A DNA stretch of 13,710 bases from Desulfobacteraceae bacterium. GTDB lineage: Bacteria; Desulfobacterota; DSM-4660; Desulfatiglandales; Desulfatiglandaceae. Both the position numbers and the translations under genes were made by a program. This document shows, piece after piece, positions 1-6,624 of the stretch. The notes beneath the pieces were generated by a model. It saw nothing but the letters and a program-made list of their open reading frames with translations, did not search any database and was not told the origin of the DNA. The DNA is taken from contig JAUUVE010000018.1 in the NCBI GenBank assembly GCA_030589715.1, positions 1 through 13,710 on the forward strand, read 5' to 3'. Within the stretch, counting starts at the first letter, position 1; the number at the start of each line of letters is the position of its first letter.

Positions 1-252
1 ACCTGTAGCTTTGTAAGAGGGCCTCTTCCTCAAGCAGTTTTCACATAGATGATCACCTTGCGCCTGAGAGGCAAAGGGTGTCCCGCATACGGGGCAGAGG
101 GGTGAGGTAATTCTGTGGAAATCCCCGGAGCAGGATCGGCAAAAAGAGATGCCACCATCTTCGTTTGCGGGACCGCCATCGCGAAAGAATTGTCGGCATA
201 TGGGACATCTCGGGGGATAGATGATGTCTATGAGCCTGCTCAGGAGATTCAT
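1..252 (-). CDS. comF: ComF family protein, N-terminal part (cut by window edge)
   Basis: Only the first 84 codons are in the window; the gene runs off the left edge. The translation begins MNLLSRLIDIIYPPRCPIC and carries four CxxC pairs at C16/C19, C38/C41, C53/C56 and C70/C73, the double zinc-ribbon that opens ComF-family proteins. In the family this region precedes a phosphoribosyltransferase-like domain, which lies outside the window. ComF proteins are cytosolic and are needed for DNA uptake in competent bacteria; in non-competent bacteria the role is unclear. The ATG at 252-250 lies 8 nt beyond the stop of the YkgJ-like gene, so the two are probably co-transcribed and translationally coupled. 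The AAGG before the ATG is only one base away, too close for a normal Shine-Dalgarno. Family assignment is fairly sure; function in this organism is not. Confidence 0.85.
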   Translation of the reverse strand, partial: MNLLSRLIDIIYPPRCPICRQFFRDGGPANEDGGISFCRSCSGDFHRITSPLCPVCGTPFASQAQGDHLCENCLRKRPSYKATG

Positions 253-260
253 GCCTTTGA

Positions 261-620
261 TTATCTCACAAAGTCTTCAAAGGACCCATCGGGATTGATC
301 CCCGGACATGCGTCCTTTGCCAGTTCCCAATTCTCTTTGTCGCTGACGATTGCAGGATAAAAAGGCCATAGGCAACATATCTTGGGCTTCACGGGATGGA
401 TCTGGCAGCTCTTTTCGTTGTCGTAGAAGACGCAGAAATTGTCAGATCCGGTCCTTACGTAGATTCGATTATGGTTCTCATAACAAAACCGAGACAGAAA
501 GGCCTTTGGGGTGAGGTCGAGGAAATGGGCGATCCTCTCCATTTCTTCCTGGTCAACAGAGATCCCGCCCTCACCGTAACAGCAATTTCCGCACATGCGG
601 CAGTCAAAGGCTTTCATCAT
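261..620 (-). CDS. YkgJ-family CxxCxxCC cysteine-cluster protein
   Basis: A 119-residue protein that opens with C7-x2-C10-x2-C13-C14, the hallmark of the YkgJ (zinc/iron-chelating) family. Further cysteines follow at C63, C72, C82/C83 and C105 within the CQIHPVKPKICCLWPFYP stretch, as is usual for the family; together they could ligate a metal or an Fe-S cluster. No signal peptide or membrane segment is visible, so it is probably cytosolic. The biochemical role of the family is not established. Two consecutive ATG codons (620-618 and 617-615) are possible starts and neither has a good Shine-Dalgarno. It sits 61 nt after the helicase-exonuclease gene and 8 nt before comF, so the three may form one leftward unit. 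Family call is good; specific function is unknown. Confidence 0.85.
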   Translation of the reverse strand: MMKAFDCRMCGNCCYGEGGISVDQEEMERIAHFLDLTPKAFLSRFCYENHNRIYVRTGSDNFCVFYDNEKSCQIHPVKPKICCLWPFYPAIVSDKENWELAKDACPGINPDGSFEDFVR

Positions 621-633
621 ATATACATGAAGT

Positions 634-681
634 GAACTAAAGTGATCTGAAATGACTAAAATAAGCTAAAGTTACTAAGGT
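634..681. repeat. Degenerate ~10-bp tandem repeat (GAACTAAAGT type), five units
   Basis: Five consecutive units fill the gap between the helicase stop and the YkgJ start: GAACTAAAGT (634), GATCTGAAAT (644), GACTAAAAT (654), AAGCTAAAGT (663) and TACTAAGGT (673). They share a CTRAA core spaced 9-10 bp apart, about one helical turn. No open reading frame crosses the block. It could be a dispersed intergenic repeat family or a phased protein-binding array; the sequence alone does not decide. Confidence 0.6.
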
Positions 682-3573
682 TTAAATTATCAACTCATCG
701 AGTTGCCAGTCTACCAGGAGCCTTACGCGCCGCCCAGCCTGTTTTTTTCTATATATGAGGTGCCCTTTCTCAAGGCCGTATTGAAATAAGTCCCGGGTGG
801 TTGCCACATCGTTTCGGCAATACTCGGTCAGCTTTTCAATCTCTCCCTGTCGGTACCATTCCACCGCCTGGAGGCCGTTGGCAGTTTTTCTTTGGCTAAG
901 GGTCTCTTGTGCCAGATGGTCCAGGCTCAAACGAAAACCGAGTCGTTTGTATACGTCCTCTAAGATATCAAAGGTTGGCAATGCCTCCAGCTCTCTATTT
1001 GTATAGGCCCCAAGGACCCTGTAGTCAAATCCTTTGATATTGAATCCGATGATCAGATCGGCCTTGTCCAGATGATCGAAAAGGGCATCAAGCCTATCTT
1101 CGTCAAATATGTGAAACTTGTCTTCAAGGCTGTCAAAGAGGACTACCACAGAGACCCTCATGAGGTGGGTATTCTGCCATCCCCCTACGTCCTGAGCGGT
1201 TTTTTGGGTCTCCAGGTCCAAGCAAAGAATCCGGGGGCCTTCAGGCCTCTCAGGAACCGAGTCTTCTTCAGGAGAGAATGGTATCGGCTCAGGGGTTTCT
1301 TTACTGCCAATGATTGCACTCAAGGGGATATGCCCCAGGAGACCTTCGAGGATCAACCGGGCGGCCTCTTTGTCCAGGGGTTTATTGCCGGAGCCGCACT
1401 TTGGTGAATGGATGCATGAGGGGCACCCCTCCTCACATTCGCAATCCTTTATAAGATTCAGCGTCTTCTCAAGTAGCTCCAGGATAATCTCAAACCCCCT
1501 TTGTGCGAGGCCCACCCCTCCGGGATAGGCGTCATAGATAAAGATTGCGCTCTTACCCACCTGGGGGTGATGAGGGTAACAAATGCCACCAATGTCATTT
1601 CTGTCACAAAGGGCGAAGAGAGGAAAGATGCCTATTGCGGCATGTTCTATGGCATGGATTCCGCCCATGAAGTGAAGGCCCCTTCTTTCCACGAGGATCT
1701 TGAGGGCCGGCTCAATCTCTACCCATAGGCCCACGGTCTCAAATGTCTGGGGAGGAAGATCCAGGGGAAAGACGCCCATCAACTCCTGGCCCGGTAAGGC
1801 CCGTTTTTCATATCCTGTTATCACTTCCGTGACCTTGAGTTCCCCTTCCCGGACCACGAACTGTCCCTTTGGTCTGCTCCTGTTAATCCGGATAATCTCG
1901 GTCTCTTTTTCGCTACGCGGCCGGGTAAAATACTTGAGATGAGACCTCTCTACCACAATATCCTTTTTCTCCAATACCAGACGATCCACCGCGTATTCAC
2001 GGGCCCGATGAAGGTAAATGGCACCGGGATGGCATTCCTTGAAAGCCTTTATTCCGTCAATGGTACCGATGGCCTGGCCGGTCTCCTTTTCAAAGATCGT
2101 GTAGGTCTCACCGCAAGAGCGGATATTTACGTCAAGCTGGGGGTTTCGCCTTGAGGAAAACCAGGTGGGTTCTCCCTCCGCGGTTCTGGTAAGCGCCCCT
2201 TCTCTTTCCAGGGTTTCGAAATGCTCGGGGAGTCCTTTGGGCCAGAACTTTTTGTCCTCGAGAGTAAGGGGTATCTCCGCTGCCGCGCAAGGCAGGTGGG
2301 CCTTTACCACGTGGGAGTTGTCGGGGTCCAGGATCGCCACCTCAAAGGACCTTTCAAAAAGCTCATCCGGATATTTCATGAAGTACTGGTCCAGGGCGTC
2401 CGGTTTTGCCATGAGGATAACCATTGATTCCCTGCCTGAGCGCCCTACCCGTCCCCCCCTTTGCCAGGTATTAATGATGGTTCCCGGATATCCCACGAGT
2501 AGGCATATATCCAGATAGCCGATGTCGATACCCATCTCCAGGGCACTGGTGGATACCACGCCAAGGAGGTCTCCGGCGGCAAGCCTCTTTTCAATCTCCC
2601 TCCTCTCCTCCGGCATAAAGCCTGCTCGGTAGGAACTGATCTTTTTCCTGAGGGCTGGAGAAAGCCGGGAGACCCAGAGATGGATCAGTTCGGTGACCTT
2701 TCTTGACTGGGTGAAGACGATGGTCCTGTAACCGCTGCGGACGCACTCAACAAAGAGCTTGGCCGCAAAAAAATTGGTACCTCCCTGGGGATTGAGAAAG
2801 AGGAAATGCTGGCCGGCCCTGGGAGAGCCGACCGATTGTACAACTCTAATCTCTTCCCCAATAAGGCTTTCCCCAAAATCCCCTGGGTTGCTTATGGTTG
2901 CGGATAGGAGAATGAACCGGGGACTTGCGCCATAGCGTTGGCACAGCCTCTTTAGTCTCCTGATCAACTGATTGACATGCGAGCCGAAGATGCCACGATA
3001 GGTGTGGACCTCGTCCAAGATAACAAAGGAGAGATTCTTAAAGAGCCCCTCCCAGCCTTGGTGATGAGCCAGGATACCCCTGTGCAACATATCGGGATTG
3101 GTAAAAAGGATCTGGGGTATGTCTGTCCTGATCTTCTTTCGCCTGTATGGGGTGGTGTCCCCATCATAAATCTCGGCAGAGATCTTTGCCCCTTTGACAC
3201 CCTTTAACCAGACAGCAAGGTTCTTCAGCTGGTCCTGCTCAAGTGCCTTTAAGGGGAAAATATACAGGGCCTTGGCATCCTTGTTCTCAAGGACCTTTTC
3301 CAGGACCGTTATATTATATATCAGACTCTTGCCGCTGGCGGTAGGTGTGGCAACGATGACGTTTGCCCCTCTCCGCAAGTGCTCAATGGCCTCGACCTGA
3401 TGGCTGTATAGGCGGTCGAGGCCCATATGTTTCATGGTCTCAACAATGTCTTCATGAAGGCTCAATTGCGGGCCGTAGACAGGACGGTGCGGCGGGAGAT
3501 AGCGGTGGTATACGAATGCGTCGCTAAATTCAGGATGGGTTCTTATTGTTTCGAAGAACTGAGAAAGCTTCAC
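682..3573 (-). CDS. mrfA: MrfA/YprA-like DEAD/DEAH helicase fused to MrfB/YprB-like DEDD exonuclease
   Basis: A 963-residue cytosolic protein that joins two DNA repair activities. Residues 1-400 are a superfamily 2 helicase: Walker A TPTASGKS 76-83, motif II DEVH 187-190, motif III SAT 224-226 and motif VI QRGGRVGRSGR 371-381. Residues 400-745 match the C-terminal part of MrfA/YprA helicases, ending in the cysteine cluster C711, C713, C717, C720, C726 (CPSCIHSPKCGSGN), the metal-binding region of that family. After a Pro/Glu-rich linker (about 750-780), residues 781-930 form an RNase H-like exonuclease: DLE (D786, E788), GFNIKGFD (D850) and YCRND (Y918, D922), a full DEDD set with a YxxxD third motif. 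In Bacillus subtilis MrfA and MrfB are separate proteins of a UvrABC-independent mitomycin-damage repair pathway; that this fusion does the same is inference. The start is GTG (3573-3571), with an in-frame TAG two codons upstream and only a weak, distant purine stretch. Confidence 0.9.
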   Translation of the reverse strand: MKLSQFFETIRTHPEFSDAFVYHRYLPPHRPVYGPQLSLHEDIVETMKHMGLDRLYSHQVEAIEHLRRGANVIVATPTASGKSLIYNITVLEKVLENKDAKALYIFPLKALEQDQLKNLAVWLKGVKGAKISAEIYDGDTTPYRRKKIRTDIPQILFTNPDMLHRGILAHHQGWEGLFKNLSFVILDEVHTYRGIFGSHVNQLIRRLKRLCQRYGASPRFILLSATISNPGDFGESLIGEEIRVVQSVGSPRAGQHFLFLNPQGGTNFFAAKLFVECVRSGYRTIVFTQSRKVTELIHLWVSRLSPALRKKISSYRAGFMPEERREIEKRLAAGDLLGVVSTSALEMGIDIGYLDICLLVGYPGTIINTWQRGGRVGRSGRESMVILMAKPDALDQYFMKYPDELFERSFEVAILDPDNSHVVKAHLPCAAAEIPLTLEDKKFWPKGLPEHFETLEREGALTRTAEGEPTWFSSRRNPQLDVNIRSCGETYTIFEKETGQAIGTIDGIKAFKECHPGAIYLHRAREYAVDRLVLEKKDIVVERSHLKYFTRPRSEKETEIIRINRSRPKGQFVVREGELKVTEVITGYEKRALPGQELMGVFPLDLPPQTFETVGLWVEIEPALKILVERRGLHFMGGIHAIEHAAIGIFPLFALCDRNDIGGICYPHHPQVGKSAIFIYDAYPGGVGLAQRGFEIILELLEKTLNLIKDCECEEGCPSCIHSPKCGSGNKPLDKEAARLILEGLLGHIPLSAIIGSKETPEPIPFSPEEDSVPERPEGPRILCLDLETQKTAQDVGGWQNTHLMRVSVVVLFDSLEDKFHIFDEDRLDALFDHLDKADLIIGFNIKGFDYRVLGAYTNRELEALPTFDILEDVYKRLGFRLSLDHLAQETLSQRKTANGLQAVEWYRQGEIEKLTEYCRNDVATTRDLFQYGLEKGHLIYRKKQAGRRVRLLVDWQLDELII

Positions 3574-3620
3574 TTTCTATATGATGGGATCCCTTTGGAT
3601 CATGGAATTTACCTGAAAAC

Positions 3621-3638
3621 CTAACCCGGATAAACCGG
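3621..3638. repeat. 18-bp direct repeat, copy 1 (CTAACCCGGATAAACCGG)
   Basis: CTAACCCGGATAAACCGG occurs here and again, identical, at 3759-3776. A 14-bp near-copy in the opposite orientation (CCGGTTTATCCCGG) lies at 8387-8400. This marks a dispersed short element rather than a gene-specific site. Confidence 0.75.
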
Positions 3639-3654
3639 CATTGGGGAATTGCGA

Positions 3655-3675
3655 CCCCAGAGGAATCCCCTGGGG
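3655..3675. promoter_or_regulatory. Near-perfect 21-nt inverted repeat upstream of helicase gene
   Basis: Arms CCCCAGAGGA and TCCCCTGGGG flank a central A and pair at 9 of 10 positions. The dyad lies about 80 nt upstream of the helicase GTG. It could be an operator, a hairpin, or part of a dispersed repeat. It does not resemble the E. coli (CTGT-N8-ACAG) or Bacillus LexA boxes. Confidence 0.35.
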
Positions 3676-3758
3676 GAGCCCTATTCCACGGGGTGAAATT
3701 GAGGAATTTAGGAATTAAATGTAATCTCTCTAATCGAATTCTTCAATCCCCCAATCCC

Positions 3759-3776
3759 CTAACCCGGATAAACCGG
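3759..3776. repeat. 18-bp direct repeat, copy 2 (CTAACCCGGATAAACCGG)
   Basis: Identical to 3621-3638, 138 bp away. It is followed directly by the 7-bp tandem repeat block at 3781. Confidence 0.75.
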
Positions 3777-3780
3777 AAAT

Positions 3781-3808
3781 TGAATATTGAATATTGAATA
3801 TTGAATAT
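3781..3808. repeat. Four tandem copies of TGAATAT (7 bp)
   Basis: Four exact units of TGAATAT followed by a partial TGA. The unit length is not a multiple of three and no real gene crosses it, so copy-number changes would not affect a protein. It looks like a slippage-prone microsatellite within a larger dispersed intergenic element. Confidence 0.8.
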
Positions 3809-3886
3809 TGACGATTGGTGGGGCTCGGAAGAATTTGTGACCATTTTGAGTACAATTCAGTTTGAAAGGGACTAAAGACAGCAGCG

Positions 3887-4228
3887 CTACTCTGATTCGG
3901 TCTTGGTCCTGTTTCCAAACTTCTCCCGGAGGGCCTCTTCAATCTTCTCCTGCTCCGGTTTCGGGCTCAAGGCCTCTCTTTGGCGGGCCTTCTCCTTGGC
4001 TCCCTTCATGATATCGCTCATGAAGGTATCATTCTCTGTGCTCCAGGCACTCCAACCGTCAATCGCGATATATTCACCATATGAGGTCTGGTAGTAAGGG
4101 TCATAGATCCTGACGCCCTTTACATCATCATACTCGTAACGTACAAATTTTCCATCAAAGCGATCAAAGTCCTGCTCTTTGAGGCCAAGATTTTTCAACA
4201 AGACCTTATGTTCATTTTTGATTTTCAT
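3887..4228 (-). CDS. Conserved-looking hypothetical protein, 113 aa
   Basis: I do not recognise a family. The protein is soluble, highly charged and has no cysteine, signal peptide or membrane segment. The N-terminal third (MKIKNEHKVLLKNLGLKEQD) looks helical. The middle (about 28-72) is rich in Tyr, Gly and Trp (VRYEYDDVKG, YDPYYQTSYGEYIAIDGW). The C-terminus (about 73-113) is a charged, probably helical tail rich in Lys and Glu. It starts with ATG 9 nt after the ABC-F stop codon, with only a weak GAGAG upstream, so it is almost certainly translated from the same transcript. The spacing, the normal amino-acid composition and the absence of a competing frame argue that it is real. Function cannot be assigned; a link to the ABC-F ATPase is suggested only by position. 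Confidence 0.7.
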   Translation of the reverse strand: MKIKNEHKVLLKNLGLKEQDFDRFDGKFVRYEYDDVKGVRIYDPYYQTSYGEYIAIDGWSAWSTENDTFMSDIMKGAKEKARQREALSPKPEQEKIEEALREKFGNRTKTESE

Positions 4229-4237
4229 CTTTAACTC

Positions 4238-6211
4238 TCAAATCCCCAGCATATCTTTAGCCGATTCCAGTGTGGTCTCTTCTTGCTCCCATTTCCGGAG
4301 CAAATCATCCAGCTCTTGCCTTGATTGATTGTATTCCTTTAGAAGAACCACGCTTTTGTTCTTATCGCTAAAAAGGGCCGGATCCGCAAGCATTTTTTCG
4401 AGCTCCTTTTGCCTTGATTCAAGCTCAGTGACCCGCCTTTCCAGGTGCTCCAGTTCGATCCGGATCGGTTTTAGTGTATCGTTGATCATTCGCCGTCTTT
4501 CAGCCCTTTCCTTCCTCTCCATTTTTCGATCCCGTGTTTTCTCGTCACCTGCCTTTTTAGTGCGGCCTTTTGCCTCCGGGCGTTCATTTCGTGGTCCCTC
4601 CCCCATGCGGGAGAGATGATCGTAGTACTCGTCCAGGTTGCCCGGATACTCTATGATCTTTCCCTCGCTCAGGTCCCAGATCTTTGTGGCCAAGCGGTTG
4701 ATAAAGGACTGGTTGTGAGAGACAAACAACAAGGTCCCGTTAAATTCTGTAAGGGCGTCGATCAGTGTCTCTGAGGATGAGATATCAAGATGATTTGTCG
4801 GTTCGTCCATGACCATGAGATTCCCCGGTCTTACAAGGAGCTTTGCCAGTAAGACACGGGCCCTCTCACCACCGGAGAGGACCCTGATGGGCTTGTCCAC
4901 ATCCTCTCCTGAAAATAGAAAGGCCCCGCAGACACCCCTCACAAAGCCGATGGTCTCTTCAGGGACAGCCTGATAGACCTCTTGGATTACTGTCTTTTGG
5001 GGATCAAGTATCTCCGAGTGATGCTGGGCAAAGTAGACCATATTGACCCCATGTCCCAGTGAGATCATTCCCTCATCAGGGTCGATTTCACCGGCTACCA
5101 TCTTGAGCAGGGTGGTCTTACCACAGCCATTTGGTCCGATAATGGCTATCTTTTCGCCCCTCAAGACAGCGAGGTTTATGTCCCTGTATAGAAGGTTTTC
5201 ATCAAAAGCCTTGGAAAGGCCTCTGATTGACATCACATCTCTCCCACTCCTGGGGACCATGGGGAAGGAGAAGCGCGGCCTGTTTTCCCTGGATGGCCGC
5301 GGGACCAACTCCATCTGCTTGACCAGCTTGATCTTGCTCTGGGCCTGTCTGGCCTTGGAGGCCTTGGCCCGGAACCTATCAATAAACTTCTGTGCCTCCT
5401 TTATCTTTTGTTCCTGCTTTCGGGCCCTGGCCTCCAAGGACCTCCTTTCCTCTTCGCGGGCCCTTAGATAGAAATCATAGTTCCCACTGTAAGACCTCAT
5501 CCCCTCTGGCTCAAAGCTCAGAGTGCGATGGATCTGCCTGTTAAGGAAGTCCTTGTCATGGGATACAAGGACTATGGCTCCCTTGAAATCCTGGAGGAAT
5601 TGTTCAAGCCAGTGTATGGAGGGGATATCAAGGTGATTGGTAGGCTCATCCAAGAGGAGCAGGTCGGGTCTTTGATAGAGGAGGCGGGCTAGTGCAGCCC
5701 TGGTCTTCCAGCCGCCGCTCAGAGTGGAGACCGGCATGGTAAGATCGGACATCTTAAAACCCAGGCCCATCAGGATCTTTTCCGCCTTATGGCGCGGGAA
5801 CTCAAGCTCCAGGCGGTTGAGCTCCTGGTGAATTTCTGCGAGCCTGGAGGCCAGCTTGGCCTGCTCCTCCTCATGATGCACTGCAGTAAGCGATTCTTCC
5901 AGCCTTACTCGGTCATTTTCAATCTGCACCCGGCCCGGGATTGAATCGTATATCGATTGGAGTAGAACTCCGGCCAGGGTTTCCTGGACATCCTGGGGGA
6001 GGTAACCTATCCTGATCCCCTTCTCGCGTCTTACCTCCCCGCTGTCGGGGGAGATCTCACCATTGAGGAGCCTCAGGAGGGTAGTCTTGCCAGAGCCATT
6101 GGGGCCTATAAGGCCTATCCGGTCGCCAGGGCCCACTTGAAACCCGATTTGATCAAAGATCTGTTTTCTCACAAATGTAAGTGAGACCTTAAGGACAGTA
6201 ACGAGACTCAT
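4238..6211 (-). CDS. ABC-F family ATPase (Uup/YdiF-like, ribosome-associated)
   Basis: A 657-residue soluble protein with two ABC ATPase domains and no membrane segments, the ABC-F architecture. Domain 1: Walker A GPNGSGKT 36-43, signature LSGGW 164-168, Walker B LLLLDEPTNHLD ending at 194. A charged helical linker follows at about 245-325, the position of the P-site tRNA interaction motif in ABC-F proteins. Domain 2: Walker A GPNGCGKT 359-366, signature LSGGE 445-449, DEPTNHLD 469-476. Residues about 540-655 are basic and then heptad-rich (IELEHLERRVTELESRQKEL), a C-terminal coiled coil like that of Uup. ABC-F proteins act on the ribosome in translation or antibiotic protection; the Uup-like tail points to a housekeeping translation role, but the subfamily is uncertain. 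ATG start at 6211-6209 with an AAGAGG about 12 nt upstream. It leads a two-gene unit with the 113-residue gene. Confidence 0.93.
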   Translation of the reverse strand: MSLVTVLKVSLTFVRKQIFDQIGFQVGPGDRIGLIGPNGSGKTTLLRLLNGEISPDSGEVRREKGIRIGYLPQDVQETLAGVLLQSIYDSIPGRVQIENDRVRLEESLTAVHHEEEQAKLASRLAEIHQELNRLELEFPRHKAEKILMGLGFKMSDLTMPVSTLSGGWKTRAALARLLYQRPDLLLLDEPTNHLDIPSIHWLEQFLQDFKGAIVLVSHDKDFLNRQIHRTLSFEPEGMRSYSGNYDFYLRAREEERRSLEARARKQEQKIKEAQKFIDRFRAKASKARQAQSKIKLVKQMELVPRPSRENRPRFSFPMVPRSGRDVMSIRGLSKAFDENLLYRDINLAVLRGEKIAIIGPNGCGKTTLLKMVAGEIDPDEGMISLGHGVNMVYFAQHHSEILDPQKTVIQEVYQAVPEETIGFVRGVCGAFLFSGEDVDKPIRVLSGGERARVLLAKLLVRPGNLMVMDEPTNHLDISSSETLIDALTEFNGTLLFVSHNQSFINRLATKIWDLSEGKIIEYPGNLDEYYDHLSRMGEGPRNERPEAKGRTKKAGDEKTRDRKMERKERAERRRMINDTLKPIRIELEHLERRVTELESRQKELEKMLADPALFSDKNKSVVLLKEYNQSRQELDDLLRKWEQEETTLESAKDMLGI

Positions 6212-6328
6212 TTTATGGTAATGCCTCTTGAGTGTTGTCAGTTGCCAATGGCCGTTACTATATCACGGCCCCGTCATCCTCGCCTTCAATATGTTGAAAT
6301 GATGTTTACTTAGGCCACTTTCAGAATT

Positions 6329-6396
6329 CTCACACAAAGTCGCAAAGACCGCAAAGAACAACAAGGGGAAAACTTAGCGACTTCGCGCCTTTGCGA
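6329..6396. repeat. Imperfect inverted repeat built from CGCAAAG units
   Basis: The left arm (6329-6356) has repeated CAAAG/GCAAAG motifs (cacaaag, cgcaaag, cgcaaag). The right arm (6372-6396) has their complements (cttagcg, cttcgcg, ctttgcg). The arms are separated by about 15 nt of A-rich loop. It resembles a mobile or REP-like intergenic palindrome rather than a terminator, since no T-run follows either arm. Confidence 0.65.
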
Positions 6397-6551
6397 GCGG
6401 AAAATTGGTTTTGCCACGATCTGAAGTTTGTAAGCCAAACGCGATTGACCCTTCAACTTTGTCATTCTTTGATGAATCCATCTCACATGTCAAGGGTAAT
6501 GGCTGTTAAAGGAGTTATGATAGGTGATTCATGCATATGTAGCCCGCTACC

Positions 6552-6580
6552 TTGCCAGGCTTGAATGATGGTGATATACG
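6552..6580 (+). promoter_or_regulatory. Candidate sigma-70 promoter for acyl-CoA ligase
   Basis: TTGCCA (6552-6557) and TATACG (6575-6580) are separated by 17 nt. Transcription would start near 6587, leaving a leader of about 38 nt before the ATG at 6625. This also argues against the earlier in-frame ATG at 6565, which would lie upstream of the transcript start. Confidence 0.45.
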
Positions 6581-6610
6581 ATGACCAGTCTTTTGGAATT
6601 TATGAGAAAA

Positions 6611-6619
6611 AGGGAGAGG
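6611..6619 (+). promoter_or_regulatory. Shine-Dalgarno AGGGAGAGG deciding the ligase start
   Basis: A strong purine-rich site ends 5 nt before the ATG at 6625 and selects it over the ATG codons at 6565 and 6568, which have no such site. Confidence 0.7.
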
Positions 6620-6624
6620 ATTGC

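Larger units (their letters stand above)
3574..3886. other. Repeat-rich intergenic spacer upstream of the helicase-exonuclease gene
   Basis: This 313-nt gap has no credible gene; the small leftward reading frame crossing its right end runs through tandem repeats. It holds two copies of an 18-bp direct repeat, a near-perfect 21-nt dyad, a 7-bp tandem repeat, and AT-rich GGAATT-like stretches around 3700-3720. I found no confident -35/-10 pair for the leftward helicase gene, although any promoter of its own should lie here. Confidence 0.6.
6212..6624. other. Divergent intergenic region between ABC-F gene and acyl-CoA ligase
   Basis: This 413-nt gap separates two divergently transcribed genes. 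It contains a short hairpin GGCCGT/ACGGCC at 6250-6270 in the presumed ABC-F leader, a large imperfect inverted repeat at 6329-6396, and a candidate promoter for the plus-strand gene at 6552-6580. No credible gene lies in it. A leftward promoter for the ABC-F gene must be here but no convincing pair was found. Confidence 0.55.

Noticed and set aside
3730..3942. A 70-codon leftward frame across the repeat-rich spacer
   Set aside because: It runs through the TGAATAT tandem array and overlaps the end of the 113-residue gene; the protein contains repeat-derived Q-Y-S-I-F-N-I units and looks non-coding.
5043..5471. A 142-codon plus-strand frame inside the ABC-F gene
   Set aside because: It lies wholly antisense to a well-supported ABC-F coding region and shows no family features.
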